Assembly (NCBI GenBank): GCA_034620365.1 | Contig: JAQGEQ010000071.1 | Location: 1,612,001-1,676,000 of the forward strand | Direction: 5' to 3' | Source of the DNA: Pegea sp. RAD2-039 | Taxonomy: Eukaryota > Chordata > Thaliacea > Salpida > Salpidae | DNA: 64,000 bases | Part shown: positions 10,987-24,850 of the stretch, one piece after another | Layout: each line of letters begins with the position of its first letter | How positions within the stretch are numbered: position 1 is the stretch's first letter | Translations under genes and position numbers: made by a program | Notes under the pieces: generated by a model | Databases searched by the model: none | Seen by the model: only the letters and a program-made list of their open reading frames with translations | What the model was told of the DNA's origin: nothing

Positions 10987-13779
10987 GCAGATAAACCTAA
11001 AATTATAAAAAAGCTCTGAAAAACACGATGGTTGCATATTTTGTAAAAATTAAGTAAAACTATATATGTTCATGACATGTTGATGGTAAATATAAAGAAA
11101 TTCTTAGCTTAGCGTATTAAATATTCGTGACAACTCTGTGATCGATTTTGTAATAGTTTTGCTCATTGCAGTTTACGTTAAAATATTTTCTATTTTCAGT
11201 ATGCTTGATATTTGCAACGCACGATTTTTCTTAAGTACAAAGATAAAACTGACAAATTATGCAAGCTGTTTGCAAACAATGCAAATCGAATTTCAAAGCT
11301 TATTATCTTGAAAAAAAATCAAATAAACCTATTTCCAATTTGGTTACCTTGTTTTTCTTCAATTAAAAAAAATAATCTAATTGCATTCAAATTTATTTGA
11401 TGAATATCAGAATAATTTTCTTTATAAGTACTATGCAAACTGGCTAACAAAAAGTTGAAGAAAAATGTTAACAAAAAAACTGTGGATAAAAATTGGAAGA
11501 ATAAATATTTGCCTGATTAAAATTTTATAAATTTTATCGCTTCTGATAGTTAGAAAGATGAAAATTATCAAAATTGCAAACTAATTAACAACTTTGATAT
11601 ACTTAAAATGTTCAGAAAAATATTTCCTAGATTTAATGAAAGCATCGTTTTTGTTAAACAATAGATAGTGAACTCTTTTATCAATTTCTAAGCAAAATTT
11701 GAAAGGAAAACGAAAATTTTTTTACTTTCATTTAATTTAATATTTGATAATTTATAATAAAAATAAAAATTATATTTCAAAGCATTGAATATTTTTCTCC
11801 AGAAGAAAGTTGAAAAAATTTTGATATTATAGATTGTTAACCATCATTTCCGTAAAGTTTTTGAAAATTATTCTTTTTAAATGTTTTAGTATTTAGGAGG
11901 TCAAAGGACAACTTGGAAGTCTAAAAAATATACTTCTAAATGATAGATTAAAATGATTTTAACTATTGTTAGTGAATTTTTAATACCTTTCTAAGCTTTA
12001 TAGAAAGCAGCTTATTTTGTTACTAATTAATACACTTTATAAAAAATACTTTTTCTGAATAGACAAGTAAACGCTTTTTTCTTATTTTTTTTTATCTCTT
12101 ACCTTAGAACTAAAATATCTTTCAAATGGTTTATATTTAAGAATTAGATAACCAATAACAGCTTAAATTGATTAAATGTGCAAGAAACCATGATAAATTG
12201 ACATAAAATTGATAATTGATATAATAAGAATTTGTTTATGAAACATTTTTCAATAGTAATGAATCAGTGAGTAGCTTGGTGATAAAAACTAATGTACAGC
12301 CTGGTGAGAAATTACAACTTTCTCACTTTTAGTTGCATAAAATTATTCAAGAAATTTTCATCTATAAATTATAGAAAATTTTTCTGAAACAGTTTGGTCT
12401 AAATGATAAAAAAAAATTTGGAAAAACAACTTTGCTTATTTAAGAAACAAAAACACTAAACAAAAAATAATCGTCGACTTTTGAATGTCATGCGAAACCT
12501 CATTAGGGTGAGAACTGCTCAAAGTAAAATTTTATGTTAAAAAGTGATTTGACGTTGAAAACTGAGTCTAACAATAATTACATCAATCTAGTGATTTGCG
12601 GAGACAGCGCTCTACCACTTGCTCAAGTCTTTACAAATACGTTTGAAACTTATCTTAAAATTGTTGTACTTTCAGCTTAACTTTAATGACAGACCCTGGC
12701 GAAACCTTGCACAAATCCGTACGCCACTATATGTAATTTTGATAACTAAATGTCATTTCATTTCTTTCTAAGAAGTTTAACTGGTGGTTTGTTGACCAGT
12801 CGAGAGTTCTCAGAATTTTTTTTGTGGTTTTACTTTTTCTGTCTCTTCAGATTTTAATGTAATTTAAATCAAAAAACATATTTTCAAAGATGCACGAATT
12901 TACAAGCTAGCTTTGACAGTAACTTCAAATAAATCTTTTAAAAACAAAATATTCTTTAAAATATTTTAATAACATTTCAAACTTTACATTTTTTTTTATT
13001 AATTTTTTACTTAAACTGTATTTGTTGAAATGAGAAACTAATTTTGCGAGCCATTTAATCATACGTTTGTAAAGTTGGTTATAAGAAGCACCATCACAAA
13101 ACCTTCTTTAGTTTTTGCTTTCAAAAACGTAGTCTTACAAAACAAAATAGTGATAACCACAACTTATTTCAACCATAAGGTTAAGTTTCAAATACTCAAT
13201 CAGCCTCAAGGTTATCAAGTTTTGATTAGCTTCTAGTGAACTGATTTGATAATCAAACAACTTAGACATATTTTTTCAAATTATTAGAAACTATTTTTAC
13301 TATTCTGAATTAACAAATTCTCTAATTCTCGCTTGACTAAACTTGAAACTACTCATTAAAATATTGCTTAATCTTGAATTTAGTCTTCATGCAAAGATTA
13401 AATTATAGATTTTAAACGATAACTAAAAACTTTTCTGATAATATACAGAAATCGTTTAATTCCTTTATTAGTAAATCAATGACTTTATGTTACCAGCAAC
13501 CATTTGACAAACATTATGTTTGCATTACATCTTTATCAGTAATAAAACTATACACTCGTTTCACTTTTTAGCCGCATCACGAAATAATACTACGCTAGCT
13601 AAGAAATTATTCATAAACTCAATAAACAAACCTTTAACGAAAACTTATATACACAACTGAATAATGAATTTGTAGGAATAAGCGTAAAATTTAACTCCTT
13701 TTTCACTGAATATTTACTGTAAATAATCATCTTTGTATAAAATTTATGAAATACGACAAAACTAATCTCTTGTAGTAGC

Positions 13780-13870
13780 AAGTTCGAAAGCAGAGAAACT
13801 GCTTATACTGCGGGTGGTCACGACAGTGCATCACCGTGTTCAACAACCGTGTACACTGTAGATACTTTAA
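13780..13870. promoter_or_regulatory. Small G+C-rich island
   Basis: About 90 bp of near-balanced composition inside very A+T-rich flanks, with CCGTGT repeated (13832 region and about 25 bp on) and a GTGTACAC palindrome. On the minus strand an acceptor-like TATCTACAG precedes an open stretch, but no domain is recognisable, so an exon is not called. Confidence 0.2.
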
Positions 13871-16800
13871 GTATAAAGATTTATCAATTGCTGATCTAAC
13901 AGTATTAGAAGATATGGGTAGCTTCTTATATATTTTATCTCAGTATTGAAAGAGTGAGATAAAAGCAGTTTTACGATTTTTACTGCAGCAAAGTAAAGTT
14001 AGCCAAATGAAGGCCATCCCTTATCGTATACCTTCTAGCTTTTTGTAGATAACTTGCAGTTATAGATGAGCAAAATTAGTTTCTTACTTTAAAAAATTTT
14101 AATTTTTGAAACTACTTTGTAAAACTGCATTGTTCTACATTGATAGCGCAAGAAAAAATTAAGCAACAAACAAAACGAGGTAAAGGATCGAATGTGCTTT
14201 AGATAATTCATTTAAAACTGCATCAGTTAATTCTTTCAAAGTATCACAACTTTTGAATAATAATTTTCTTCAGATTTTCCACGATTGGATTTATATCGAA
14301 AACTACATTGAAACATGCCTCAAATTAGATGATTGAAAAAAATAAAATATGAAAAATTGGTGACTACCGAAACTAAATACATGTTATTAAGAATAGTTTA
14401 TCCTTTAACAGAAAGCAACAAACATTTTAAAATAAGATTAATATTTAAATAGTTTAAATAATTCAAATGTAAATGAATAAATAAGTTAAAGAAAAAACAA
14501 GAAAAGAGAAGTTAACTTTTATTCCAAAAAGTTTCTATTTTGTAATTACACTTGAAAGAACTTGTCACAGAAATTAATCAAATAATTGCTGAAAGGACTT
14601 TAAAAGATTTTGAAAATTATCTCAATTTCTTGATATTTTTATAATTATATATCAATAAATAGCTTGCTAATAAAGATTTTGTTACATAATTGTTAATTAG
14701 TTAATGAAACAATAAATCAGAAAATCTTTCACTTGATTTTACATCAACAGTAAAAATTAAAGAAATTAAAAGAAATACCTGAAAATCGTCAAACAGTTCC
14801 ATAACAATACTACAAAAACAAGATTATAATATGTTCATTAAGTAGTCAAACTAATAAAAAATTGAACACAAATATTCATAGTTAAACATTTAACAAAAAT
14901 TAATTATTTATGTTGAATTGTTAAGTTATAAAACTCTAAGAAAAAAAATTATAATAAAAAAGTTGGTGAATAGGCTGTATTGAAAATCTAATTAATATCA
15001 TCAAAATTTTAGTTGTGATTTGTTTAGTTTCTCACAATATGAGAGTACAGTAAGAATACAAAATGCTTGTATGTGGTTTTTACATTGACATTTTACCAGC
15101 TGGCAATACATCAGGTTATTTCTGTTTATCATTTCTTAAAAAAGTCTGAGATGTAGTGTAAAAATCTATTCTAGCAAGCAATAGTTAATTCTGATGTTAA
15201 AAATAACTTTGAAGATCAGTTATCGATTTTTGATTTTAATCTTTATTTAGTCACATCAGTTTTTCACACAAACTTTGCTAGGTTTTTGTCAGTAAATTAT
15301 TTCATTCTTCTTTTTTAAATCTTACTCTATTTATGTTCTAAATTTTAGTCAGTTATTTATCTAGTAATAATCAAACTGATATTTTTGGTATAAAAATGAC
15401 ATTAGGTAAAAAGATTGATTCTTAATACCATCATGAAACTTAATTCATAATCTGTTGCTGATTCATGCAACAATTCGTCTTTTACTAGTTACTTATAGCT
15501 TTCTTCCCTCATAATAAATAATATCTGCTTTGCTTAAAATAAAAATAAACTAAAACTACTAAGATTTTATCATGTCAAATTTGTTAAAGTCTGACGCCAT
15601 ATTTGTTTAACTATTTTTAAGAAAAATAAAACAAAAAAGTTTAACTTGAGCGAACAATCAGTATCAGATAATCAAGAAGCAGAAACTAATTTTCGTATTT
15701 TTTAAATGATAAAAAATCAAAAATAAATCAAATCAGTGATATAATCTACAACATAAACAAACGTCAATGTTATCTTAATCAATTATACATTACTATTATT
15801 TGGCTTAAGTAAAATAAATCTAAATACTCGTTTCAATAACTTAGCATTTTCAGCTAGCTTATTTTAGTTATGTAAATCATTAAAACATAAACTTTGTAAT
15901 ATATATAAAAGTAATCTTTTAAAGTCATTTGCTTCATTAAAAATCTCAATCAGTTCAGATTTTATAATTCTGCATTTTTTTAAAATTGTTCGTATTTATA
16001 AGTTTTCTTATTTTTATATATTAAATATCAATTAATGAGCTGAATATATGCACCAAAATAATTATTTGAATGATGAATTTCAAATTTTGTGTACTTTCTA
16101 CTTTGAAAAATAAATTAATTATGTAATTCCACTGGCACTTTACTGATATTTTTATCTTTCCAATAACTTAAACTAAACTAAAGTAAAAACTGAAATCAAA
16201 GTAAAAATTTTCTTAAGAAATTAAATCTTAGCACAGCTCAATATTAAAAACTTTATGATAAACTATGAATTCTAGACCTTTTCAATATATTGCCCGATAA
16301 AAACAGAGCAAAGAAAAGGCCATTTGAGAGATAGATATGGAAGAAGAACAGATATTGAATCTTAAGATCTTTACATTACATGCGGGTTTAAATAAAATGG
16401 AAAAACTTTTTCTGCCAAGAAAAAGAATAAATAGAAATTTGAACTTGAGATAAGGATAATAATAAATTTTTTAAACCTAATTGGAATGAATCCAGCTACT
16501 ACTTCTATTAAACTTTGCGTCTTGCTAATCTGTTTAAAGTTCTTACGTGTAGACATAACCATCTAGTTGTCATATTTTGTTTGTCTGCTAGTATTTAGAT
16601 GAAAACTTTCAACAATAAACTAAAATTAACACAAGACAGCTGTTTTTACTGAAGCGTATAATTCTTAACAAACTTATTGTTTGCTTGTAAGTATGGGAAA
16701 GCCAAACAGTAGTTGGAAAATAGTCTTTTGCAATAATTAGACACACCAAAAGTTGATCAAATATTTTCATAAATTGCTTCAACAAGTCTACATGTTTACT

Positions 16801-17939
16801 TTAATTTTAATTACAAGCCTCATCAGTGAAAGTAAGAAGAAGCTAGATTTGTAGTAGCGTACGTTTTTGTGTACTACTTGTAAATAAAGTCACAAATGTT
16901 TTATTATAATTAGTATAAAGTCTCCTTCACAACAGCTGTAAGCAACTATTTCAAGAAAAAGACTTAATTTTGAGGAAAACTCCCAATTATACATTGAAAT
17001 TGACTTATTCTACCACTCCTATTACTAATAACCTTGTTCTCCAAGTAATTCTTACTTTTTTGTTTTTATGTAATTAATAACACATGCACGTGACATCAGC
17101 AAACTAAACTTTTTGATTAACTGTAAACTGCTCTATTAGCTTAACAGACCGTTGCTTTCTATTATAGCTTATATGAAAAAGAATAATTCTGGTTAGAATT
17201 AATAATCTCATGCAACATTCGGCCAGTTAGTAGTACTAAAGTATTTTAATCTAAGATTACAAAAAAAGTTGGTCAATTTGAGGTAAGTAGAATTTCTACA
17301 AACAAAAATTATTTATTTGATAAAAAACTTGAAAAAATAAAACCCTCATCACAAAATCAAAATTTAAACTTGCGAATTAAGCTTTTTTCTAATATGTGAT
17401 TTCTAATTAATTGTGAATAGTTTTTATTAATTAATTAGGAGTTTTTATAAAGTTGAAAAGAATAAAAGTGAAGATGTAAATTCTACCTATGTAGAGTAAA
17501 ACACCAATTACTATTTCATATTAAGCGTCTTGCATAAATCAAATTTTTAATATTCTTTATTTATGAGCCGTTATAAAAAGCATGCAGTTAAATGAAAAAA
17601 ATATATTGATTAGTTAATAAACTAAGGCAAGCTGATTATGGCTGTTGTTAAGCTTCATAAATTTCCAACCTCACTTAAGCTTTGACTTCAAAATAAATAA
17701 TTAATGATAAGATGCACAAAACAGAGCTTGTTTGACGACTGAAAATTCTAAAACAAATCTTATTTGTAATTGACAAAACAGAAACTGTGAGATTGTGACT
17801 TAGCACAAAAAATTTAAAATAAGCAAATAAGGTTAAGAGCAAAAATATTCAAATTATTAGCAGTAATTTTCTAATAGATTTTAAACTGCTACTGAATTGT
17901 ATAAAAAATGTAAAAATTCTCTTGGTTTAGATTATAATT

Positions 17940-18100
17940 CTTTGGCCGGGAGAGGACCATAAGGCACCGGCATGGAGTCGATCGATTGCTCCGATGTCAA
18001 AGAGAGGATAAAAAAACACGATCGACTTCTATCTAATTTGAGTTTTTAAAACTAACCGATCGAACATTTAATGGCGCCTGGTGAAAAAGCCTCAAGCAAG
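17940..18100. promoter_or_regulatory. Cluster of three CGATCGA sites
   Basis: CGATCGA occurs at 17979-17985, 18019-18025 and 18057-18063, spaced 40 and 38 bp. The block also has GGCGCC (about 18074) and ends sharply into A+T-rich sequence. All three forward frames are open for only 15-25 codons, so I favour a regulatory element or the 5' end of an RNA over a coding exon. No known factor is assigned. Confidence 0.3.
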
Positions 18101-18999
18101 CAAAGAGTAGAAATCAAATAAACAGTCAAAGAAAAAGGAAGATTACTCGAAATTGAATAAAAAAGAAGGAAATCAAATTGAATACGTAAGTCGCTTGTTG
18201 ATGTAGAAATAAAAATCATGAAGTTTTGACAAGTAGTTTTTCTCTTTGTTGCGTTCTGCTCTTTTCAATATAGCAACTATCTAAATACTTAGCTATGGAA
18301 TGAAGTTTTTGTAAAAGCTTTTTATGATAAAACGATTACAATTTACAAGGATAAAACTCAACAAGTACATACAGTATGGCATAACAAGCTAACAACTTTT
18401 CTAATCTTAAAGGATCTGATTTTTGTTTTCTATACAATCTGTGTGCAAATAAAAACTCAAAAACGTAACCTCAACATCATTCAATCAAAACAGAATAAGT
18501 TTCAAAGTAGCCTATATATTTGACCTCGCGTAATATCAGCTCTAAAAAGATTTAAATCAGAAACATTATATATAACACAGAACTTGAAATTTTATGTTAT
18601 GCTTACTGAAATATACAATAATGATTTATTAAGATTATTTTTAAATTTTAAAAATACATTTTTAATAAGAAATAAATTTCGAAAATTAATAACTTAAAAT
18701 GACTTATTGATAAGTTATTAAAAATAATTCAATCAATTGTATTTCAAAAATTTATAAGTTGAAAAATATTACAAAGCATTTGTTTTTTATTATTTTCAGT
18801 ACAAGAAATGGTATGTAACAACTCAATTTGATGATTTGATATGTTCTGCAGATGTTACCCAACGATGTATAACCTTCTACCGCAAATCGTATTTAACCAC
18901 CACAAAACTTATAACCAACAAATTGAACTTCTGAAGCAAACTATTTGTACTTTTTTCAGACCTATCTTCTTAAATATATATGTCTATTAGTCGGCCACA

Positions 19000-19400
19000 G
19001 TATAGCTTCCAGTAGGACCAAAAGGGTCCCGCACTTTTTTCTCTCCGACCTCAGGCGCGCCCTAAGCTGAGCAAACACTCAACCTTTTTCGATGACGGCC
19101 ATAATCGACGGGAAAGTGAGCTGAGTAGACGTTTGAAAGAAGTGTTAGATGTATGTAGAGTATCGCTACCCGGTACTGGTGTTTCTTCCTTAACAATAAA
19201 GCTGCTGATGAGAGGCTCGTATAAGCATGGTGAAGTAGTAGTAATTCAACTATGTCACTCTTATGCCCGTTGTGAAGAAGACCAGAAAAGATAAGAGCAG
19301 CTCAATTGTACTACAGTCAACGATTTCGATTGTGGCCGCATCAAAAACTACATAAAACCTGCCACAAAGTAAATAACGTCGATTCTGTTTAGGTGTGTCG
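19000..19400. promoter_or_regulatory. G+C-rich island in the desert
   Basis: A 400-bp block with motifs rare elsewhere in the window (GGCGCGCC at about 19054, CCCGGTACTGG at about 19169, several CGs). No long frame, no paired splice sites, no tRNA boxes. Candidate enhancer or promoter of a non-coding transcript. Confidence 0.2.
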
Positions 19401-20355
19401 GTCTTACTAGCTTGCTCTTCATCGAAGAAAGACTTTTTTTAATAATTGAAAATCCAAAAAATAATATTTCTGAAAGTGTAAGTTTTAAGAGTCGAGAAAG
19501 ATTTTAATATCTTTCCTTGACTAACTAAGTCATTGCAACTTTAGTTTGATACAGATGTTTTGATGGGTATACTGCTTCTGTCGCGTTACTTTTCCAGTAT
19601 AAAATATCTGATAAAGTCAATTTGAAAAGCAATATTTCAATGATGCCAACAATATTATCCATGCATGAAGCACAAGTACAAGCGATTTCTTTTTATGACA
19701 TGATCCCAACCGACTTTTGGCTTTGACTCAATTTCATGCCGGCTGCCTTGCAGGTGTTGGATTCAAGCACGGTTTCCTGGGTACAGACCATCGTCTGCAT
19801 AGACCCTCTTACCGTCCGCTGCAACGTTTCTCAGCACAATTAAAAAATATCTCAAATCTATTCTGAATACTGTTTTTAAAAGAATTTTGATAGACAAAAG
19901 AAAACTGAAAATCATATAAAAATGAAGCAGATAATCATACTTTAAGTTCATGAGATTTTCCAGAAAGCTAATCATCATATTTACAAGCTGCAAATTGTCT
20001 AAACTTTACAGCAGGTGCAGAGATACAAACGGATTACAATGACTGTATGATAGATTGCAGTCTGTTTTGTTTCATTGTGCAAAATTATATTTGGAAACAC
20101 TGATCTTGTTATAAAAATACTCAAATGTAACTTTCTGAGAGGAAAAAGTTCAAGGATAATTTGAGATACTTACCAGAATGGAAAAAGATTAGAGATAACT
20201 TGTAACAAATGTTTTGAGTGAGTGCAATAGATGATTACGTTCCAACTTTATTATCAATTAATTTGCGGCTTCTTCTATTGATATTGATGCCAGTTTTTTC
20301 AGTAATCATAACAATTGAAGAATCAACCAGTTTTGTTCTAGTGATTTCATCTTGC

Positions 20356-20390
20356 TGGTGCCTCAAGGCATCATCATTGAACCGGCACCA
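20356..20390. other. Hairpin-forming inverted repeat TGGTGCC..GGCACCA
   Basis: Perfect 7-bp arms at 20356-20362 and 20384-20390 enclose a 21-bp spacer. The stem is shorter than a microRNA precursor needs. Both strands are open here for about 65 codons, but no family is recognised. Confidence 0.25.
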
Positions 20391-23300
20391 ATGGAAAAGC
20401 AATAATAATAGACAAGAGGATGAATAAAGCAATCAGCAAAATATTTTCAGCGCTTTCATTCTAGTTTTTAGATTCTAGTTGTAAGTCACGTGATAAAGCC
20501 ATCAGCAAAAGTAAAAATTTGACAGATATTAAAGATAATTTAAAAATATTCAAATCATCTGTTCACTTATTCATAAATATTGATGGTACCTTAAATTCTT
20601 TACAAACTATTCTATGAATTTTGATTTATCAAATGCTCTAGTTGGCTAAAATAATCTAAAAAAATCACATAAAAAGTCATTTCAAAATTGTTTAAACTCA
20701 TTTCAACTAAAACACCCCATAATATTATAATCATGATCCCAAAGCTTTCATATTTGGTGTTGCCAAAATAACTTATATGCTTGTTTCTAAGCTATAAAGT
20801 AGTTTTGACCCAAAACAATGTCTTATATTTATATATTGGATACAGTTATTATAAAACAAATTTAATTATAGCGTAAGCTTCGCAAAACAAAATCACTATT
20901 ACCTACTAAGTATTAAGTATCATCAAATATTTTTATGATTTATTAAAATGGGGACTAAAGAGTGAAATTATTGAAAAGGTTTGATGCTTAGTTTTCCCAT
21001 ATTATATCAATTATGATTAGTGAAGAGAAATCAAATGCTGATTATTATTTTTTCATACGCTAAAATCAAACGTTTCTCAAGAAATTAGTTTAAAACAATG
21101 TTTATCAGCCATCTAGAATATTTTTTTGGCAAATTGTAACGTATGATTAAAATTAAGATATTTTAATTAGTTTACCCAAAGCCAAATCAGTTGTAACTTG
21201 AGGCTCACTATGTTTTAAATTTTGTTTTAGCTGAAAGTATAGTCTTACTCTCAACTTAAAACTTAATTAAAACATATTGTAATTTAACTGTGAAATAGTT
21301 AATCTGTTGCATTATCAATTATTTTTAAAAATTTGATACTTTTTGATACTAAAGTTTAAAAAAAGAAGGAAAACAAGTTCTGCAAACTTCAGTGATTAAA
21401 TTTCGCGCTAATATTTTTCTTTCTTCAAAGATAAAGTAAAAAAAATTGAAAATGGCGGAAAGCATAAAAGCCCAAGTCGCAACTTAAACGCTTCCTATTT
21501 GGATGCACTCATCAACAACTAATAAAAACCTCATTCATTATATTTACTTTCGATTAGAAAGTGTCAGAAACGATGATCTAAACAAAAGGGCCGGACATTG
21601 ACTCTTGTTTTAGAAGATAGTAATCAGAAAGGTAATCGCAGACTTAATAGAGAGACAGCTATGTCTTTTTTATGATGATAAATTGCTGTTTGATTCCAGT
21701 CTGTCTGAAGGTAATTGACCCAGCATGCTTTGGTTTTATCTTTGTTATTTATTTCCTGTTTGGTAAATCAAACCGTTAGGGTCGTCCATTGTGACAAGAT
21801 ATGTCACTTTGACCTAGGTTACTGCCGGCACTGTTACAAACTAGAGAAAGCTTCACCAATCCAATTAATCTTTTCTTCTTATTACAATCTAATTAATGAT
21901 TTAAACAAAACTGGAAACTTTAATTCTTCATAAACTCATGCATCATGAAAAGCTGTTCACTTGAGTAGCATTGAAGGCAACTTACTAATTGATGATTTAT
22001 TGACCTTCTTGCTTCAATCAAAACCTGTTTAAACACGACAAGTAATTTACTATTTTGTTTTCGATTTATTTAAACAGTAATGAGGTACTTTATCGTATTA
22101 TTAGTTCAATTACAAATTGTTTACTGAAGTAGCTTATATTTTCAACTTTCTTTATAAGTGGTAAATCACACTTTTCTAATTGTAACCTAAACTCATGTTA
22201 CTAGTGACTGCCAACTTTAATTAATAATCATACGTTCAAACGCTCTTGTAAGTCTAGTTCAAGGTGTTGAATTGCTCGTTCATTGTAACTGATATACCTA
22301 TAAGTTCATATCTACTGCTAAAAACATTGCTTGAAATTGTAAGCCTTAAACAAACTAAATATTATATATCATTAAAGCTAGTGTATGTGAACTAGCTCCA
22401 GTCTGTGTAGACTTCACTCAAGGGAACGGCTAAGTTTTTTCATTACTCAAAGTTGTCTTTGTCAACATTAGTTTGGGCTCCCGATCTGAACGTGCCTGTC
22501 CGTGTTAGAACAAGAAAAAGATAGCTGACGATACAAAATTTATAAAGTATTATTACTTTTCGCCCAAAAAAGTGACAAAAAAGACAGAAAAGAAAAAAAG
22601 TTTAAATGTCAAGCAAATTGTACATTTGACCGAAATTAAAGTACATAACTGTACTCTCTAACGCTTGTTTTTCATGTTCAAAACTTTGCTATTACTCGTA
22701 ATCTTTCCGACTGAATAATAAAAATAATTTTAGTTTATTTAGACAGAAGGAGTTACTTGAAAATGCTATCATTATATTCATCAGGTTAAATAAAAGTTGT
22801 AATTTTATAATAATCAATTCAATTTTCAAAAAACTTATTTAAACCAATTACTTTTGAAACTTGGTGCTCAAAGTGTTTTAAAGTTGAAATTATAACTGGA
22901 ATTTTTTCTAAAACCTTATGAGCATTTCGATATTGCAATTCAAAATAACATATTTACATTCATGAATTATCAGTTTCTTATAACAAAACTTGATCTATTA
23001 GTTAAATTTAAAAAAATCAATATTAATAAGTTTTTATTTCTCAACAAATACATACAACCAATTGTTTTCAAATTGCACTCCAAATCAAACTTACGTTTTT
23101 TTCAAATATTGAAATAAACAAATTTATTTGCTTGTTACTATGGTTTGTTCAGCTTTAGTTACAAGTAAATGAAGATCACAAGTTTAACCAAATAACTTTT
23201 ACAATACTTAAGTTAGCATAATAAACATTCTATTTGGATAACATTTAATTAGTCAAATATACTTTATCAATATAAGCAAAAAATAAAAGAATTTTGTTAA

Positions 23301-24769
23301 TTATATAAAGAGTTCAAAATAGCAACGACCATTTTAACAATTTATTTTCAACCTGTCGTTTAGTTAGTCTTTTGACTGTTAAAACGATCTGTATGCCAAA
23401 ATACGTCTTATAAACATTTTTACGACAGCATTGAGCCTAAAAGTAAATGAAAATCAAACAACTTGATCAGATTACTCTAAGGATTTTGCTTTACAAATGT
23501 CAGCTTTCAATTTTAGATTTTCAGCATCAATTATATAATGTACATCTATAATTTAAAAAACAAATAGATAAACAAACATTTATCCAACAAAAGTAATTTT
23601 AGAAAATCTATTTAAGGTCAAAAATATTATATTCATAATATAGAAAGCTCTTCAAAGCATCCAACAAAGTTATTTGTTGTTAAAAAAGCATAACAAACCT
23701 TGAAATTTTCTTTAACTTCTTCAAGCAAACCAACATTTTTTTATAATCACTCAAAATCTAAAAATTCACTTTAAACTGATAAGAAGATAAATTCTGTAAC
23801 TCTCAGCTTATTACTCTTTCGGTATCATTCTAAGCAATCCGTTTTTCTGCTTGTTCCTTATCGAACACTTAGCAACATATAAGGGAGTCAATGATATGCG
23901 AAGATGACTTGCAAAGATTTGCAGAAGAAAATTTCACTTTTATGCTGAAGTGAGAAGAAGTAAACTTCTCATCAAAACCATCTGCGCTTCTAAGAGAACT
24001 TTGCGAATAGTAAAAGACTATTTGTTGGAATGCAGCTTTTTAAGTAGGTACTCGAGCCAAGCATCGGCTAGTAGTAATCCGATCACGTGTCTAATCGATG
24101 AGCTGGGAGGTTATCTTAATTTCTACGAGTTTTTAACCAATTATGGAAAATAGTGTTTAATAAAAATAAGTTTTAAACGCGTTTTGTAACGCGCAAAATC
24201 TCTATACATAATATTCAATGAATTCAACCTCATTGCTGAAACAGTTTTAACATCTTAATCACTCAGTCTTTACTTCAACAACTTTATGTAATTTTTCTTT
24301 TGATGTTGAAGTGATTGATCATTTTCGTTCTGTCAAAGATGGAAAACTATTCAAAGTTTCTGTAACTTTTTTTCATTTCCTTTCGCAATGGGTGGTAGGT
24401 AAAGTTGTAATCTACTTTGCAAATCACTATTTTCTCGACTTTTATCCAGCAACGCGGCTAAAAAACCTGTTTACAAAACAACAACTAAGAAGAAGGAAAG
24501 AGCCGCGAGAAGTCTACACACTCTTGTGTCACTAAGGCTCTGCAAGAACCAAGACACCTTCTAAACGATAACGTTGTTGTCAAAACGAGACAGAGCGGTG
24601 TAGAGAGGAAATAGAAGGGTGGTAGAGAAACTGGCGATCAAGGAAGCAGTTCTTAGTAGATACTTGCATCAGAAAATAATGTATATCACATCAACCAAGC
24701 TTTCTAACTTCAGGGTCAAGTTTACTGTAAACAAATTGAGAAAGATGCTTTGCCGCTGACGTTAATCTA

Positions 24770-24850
24770 TGAACGTTTAGTTAAGCCACGTGTTATAGTC
24801 GCGCCATCTTAACGGCAGTCATGTTGATTTGATGGCGCCGATAGTTGTTA
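24770..24850. promoter_or_regulatory. Inverted pair of GATGGCGC boxes in a G+C island
   Basis: GCGCCATC (about 24803) and GATGGCGC (about 24832) are exact reverse complements about 24 bp apart, flanked by an E-box CACGTG (about 24788). The longer left form, read on the minus strand, is TAAGATGGCGCGAC, close to the YY1 motif AAGATGGCGGC. A promoter or enhancer element is likely; the factor is inferred. Confidence 0.28.

Noticed and set aside
17973-18050. Short plus-strand peptide frame starting MESIDCSDVKERIKKHDRLL
   Set aside because: Only 25 codons, no donor or acceptor partner, other frames are similarly short-open; the palindrome array explains the sequence better.
19740-19800. tRNA B-box-like word (CTTGAATCC on the minus strand)
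   Set aside because: No matching A box, acceptor stem or T-arm; not a tRNA.
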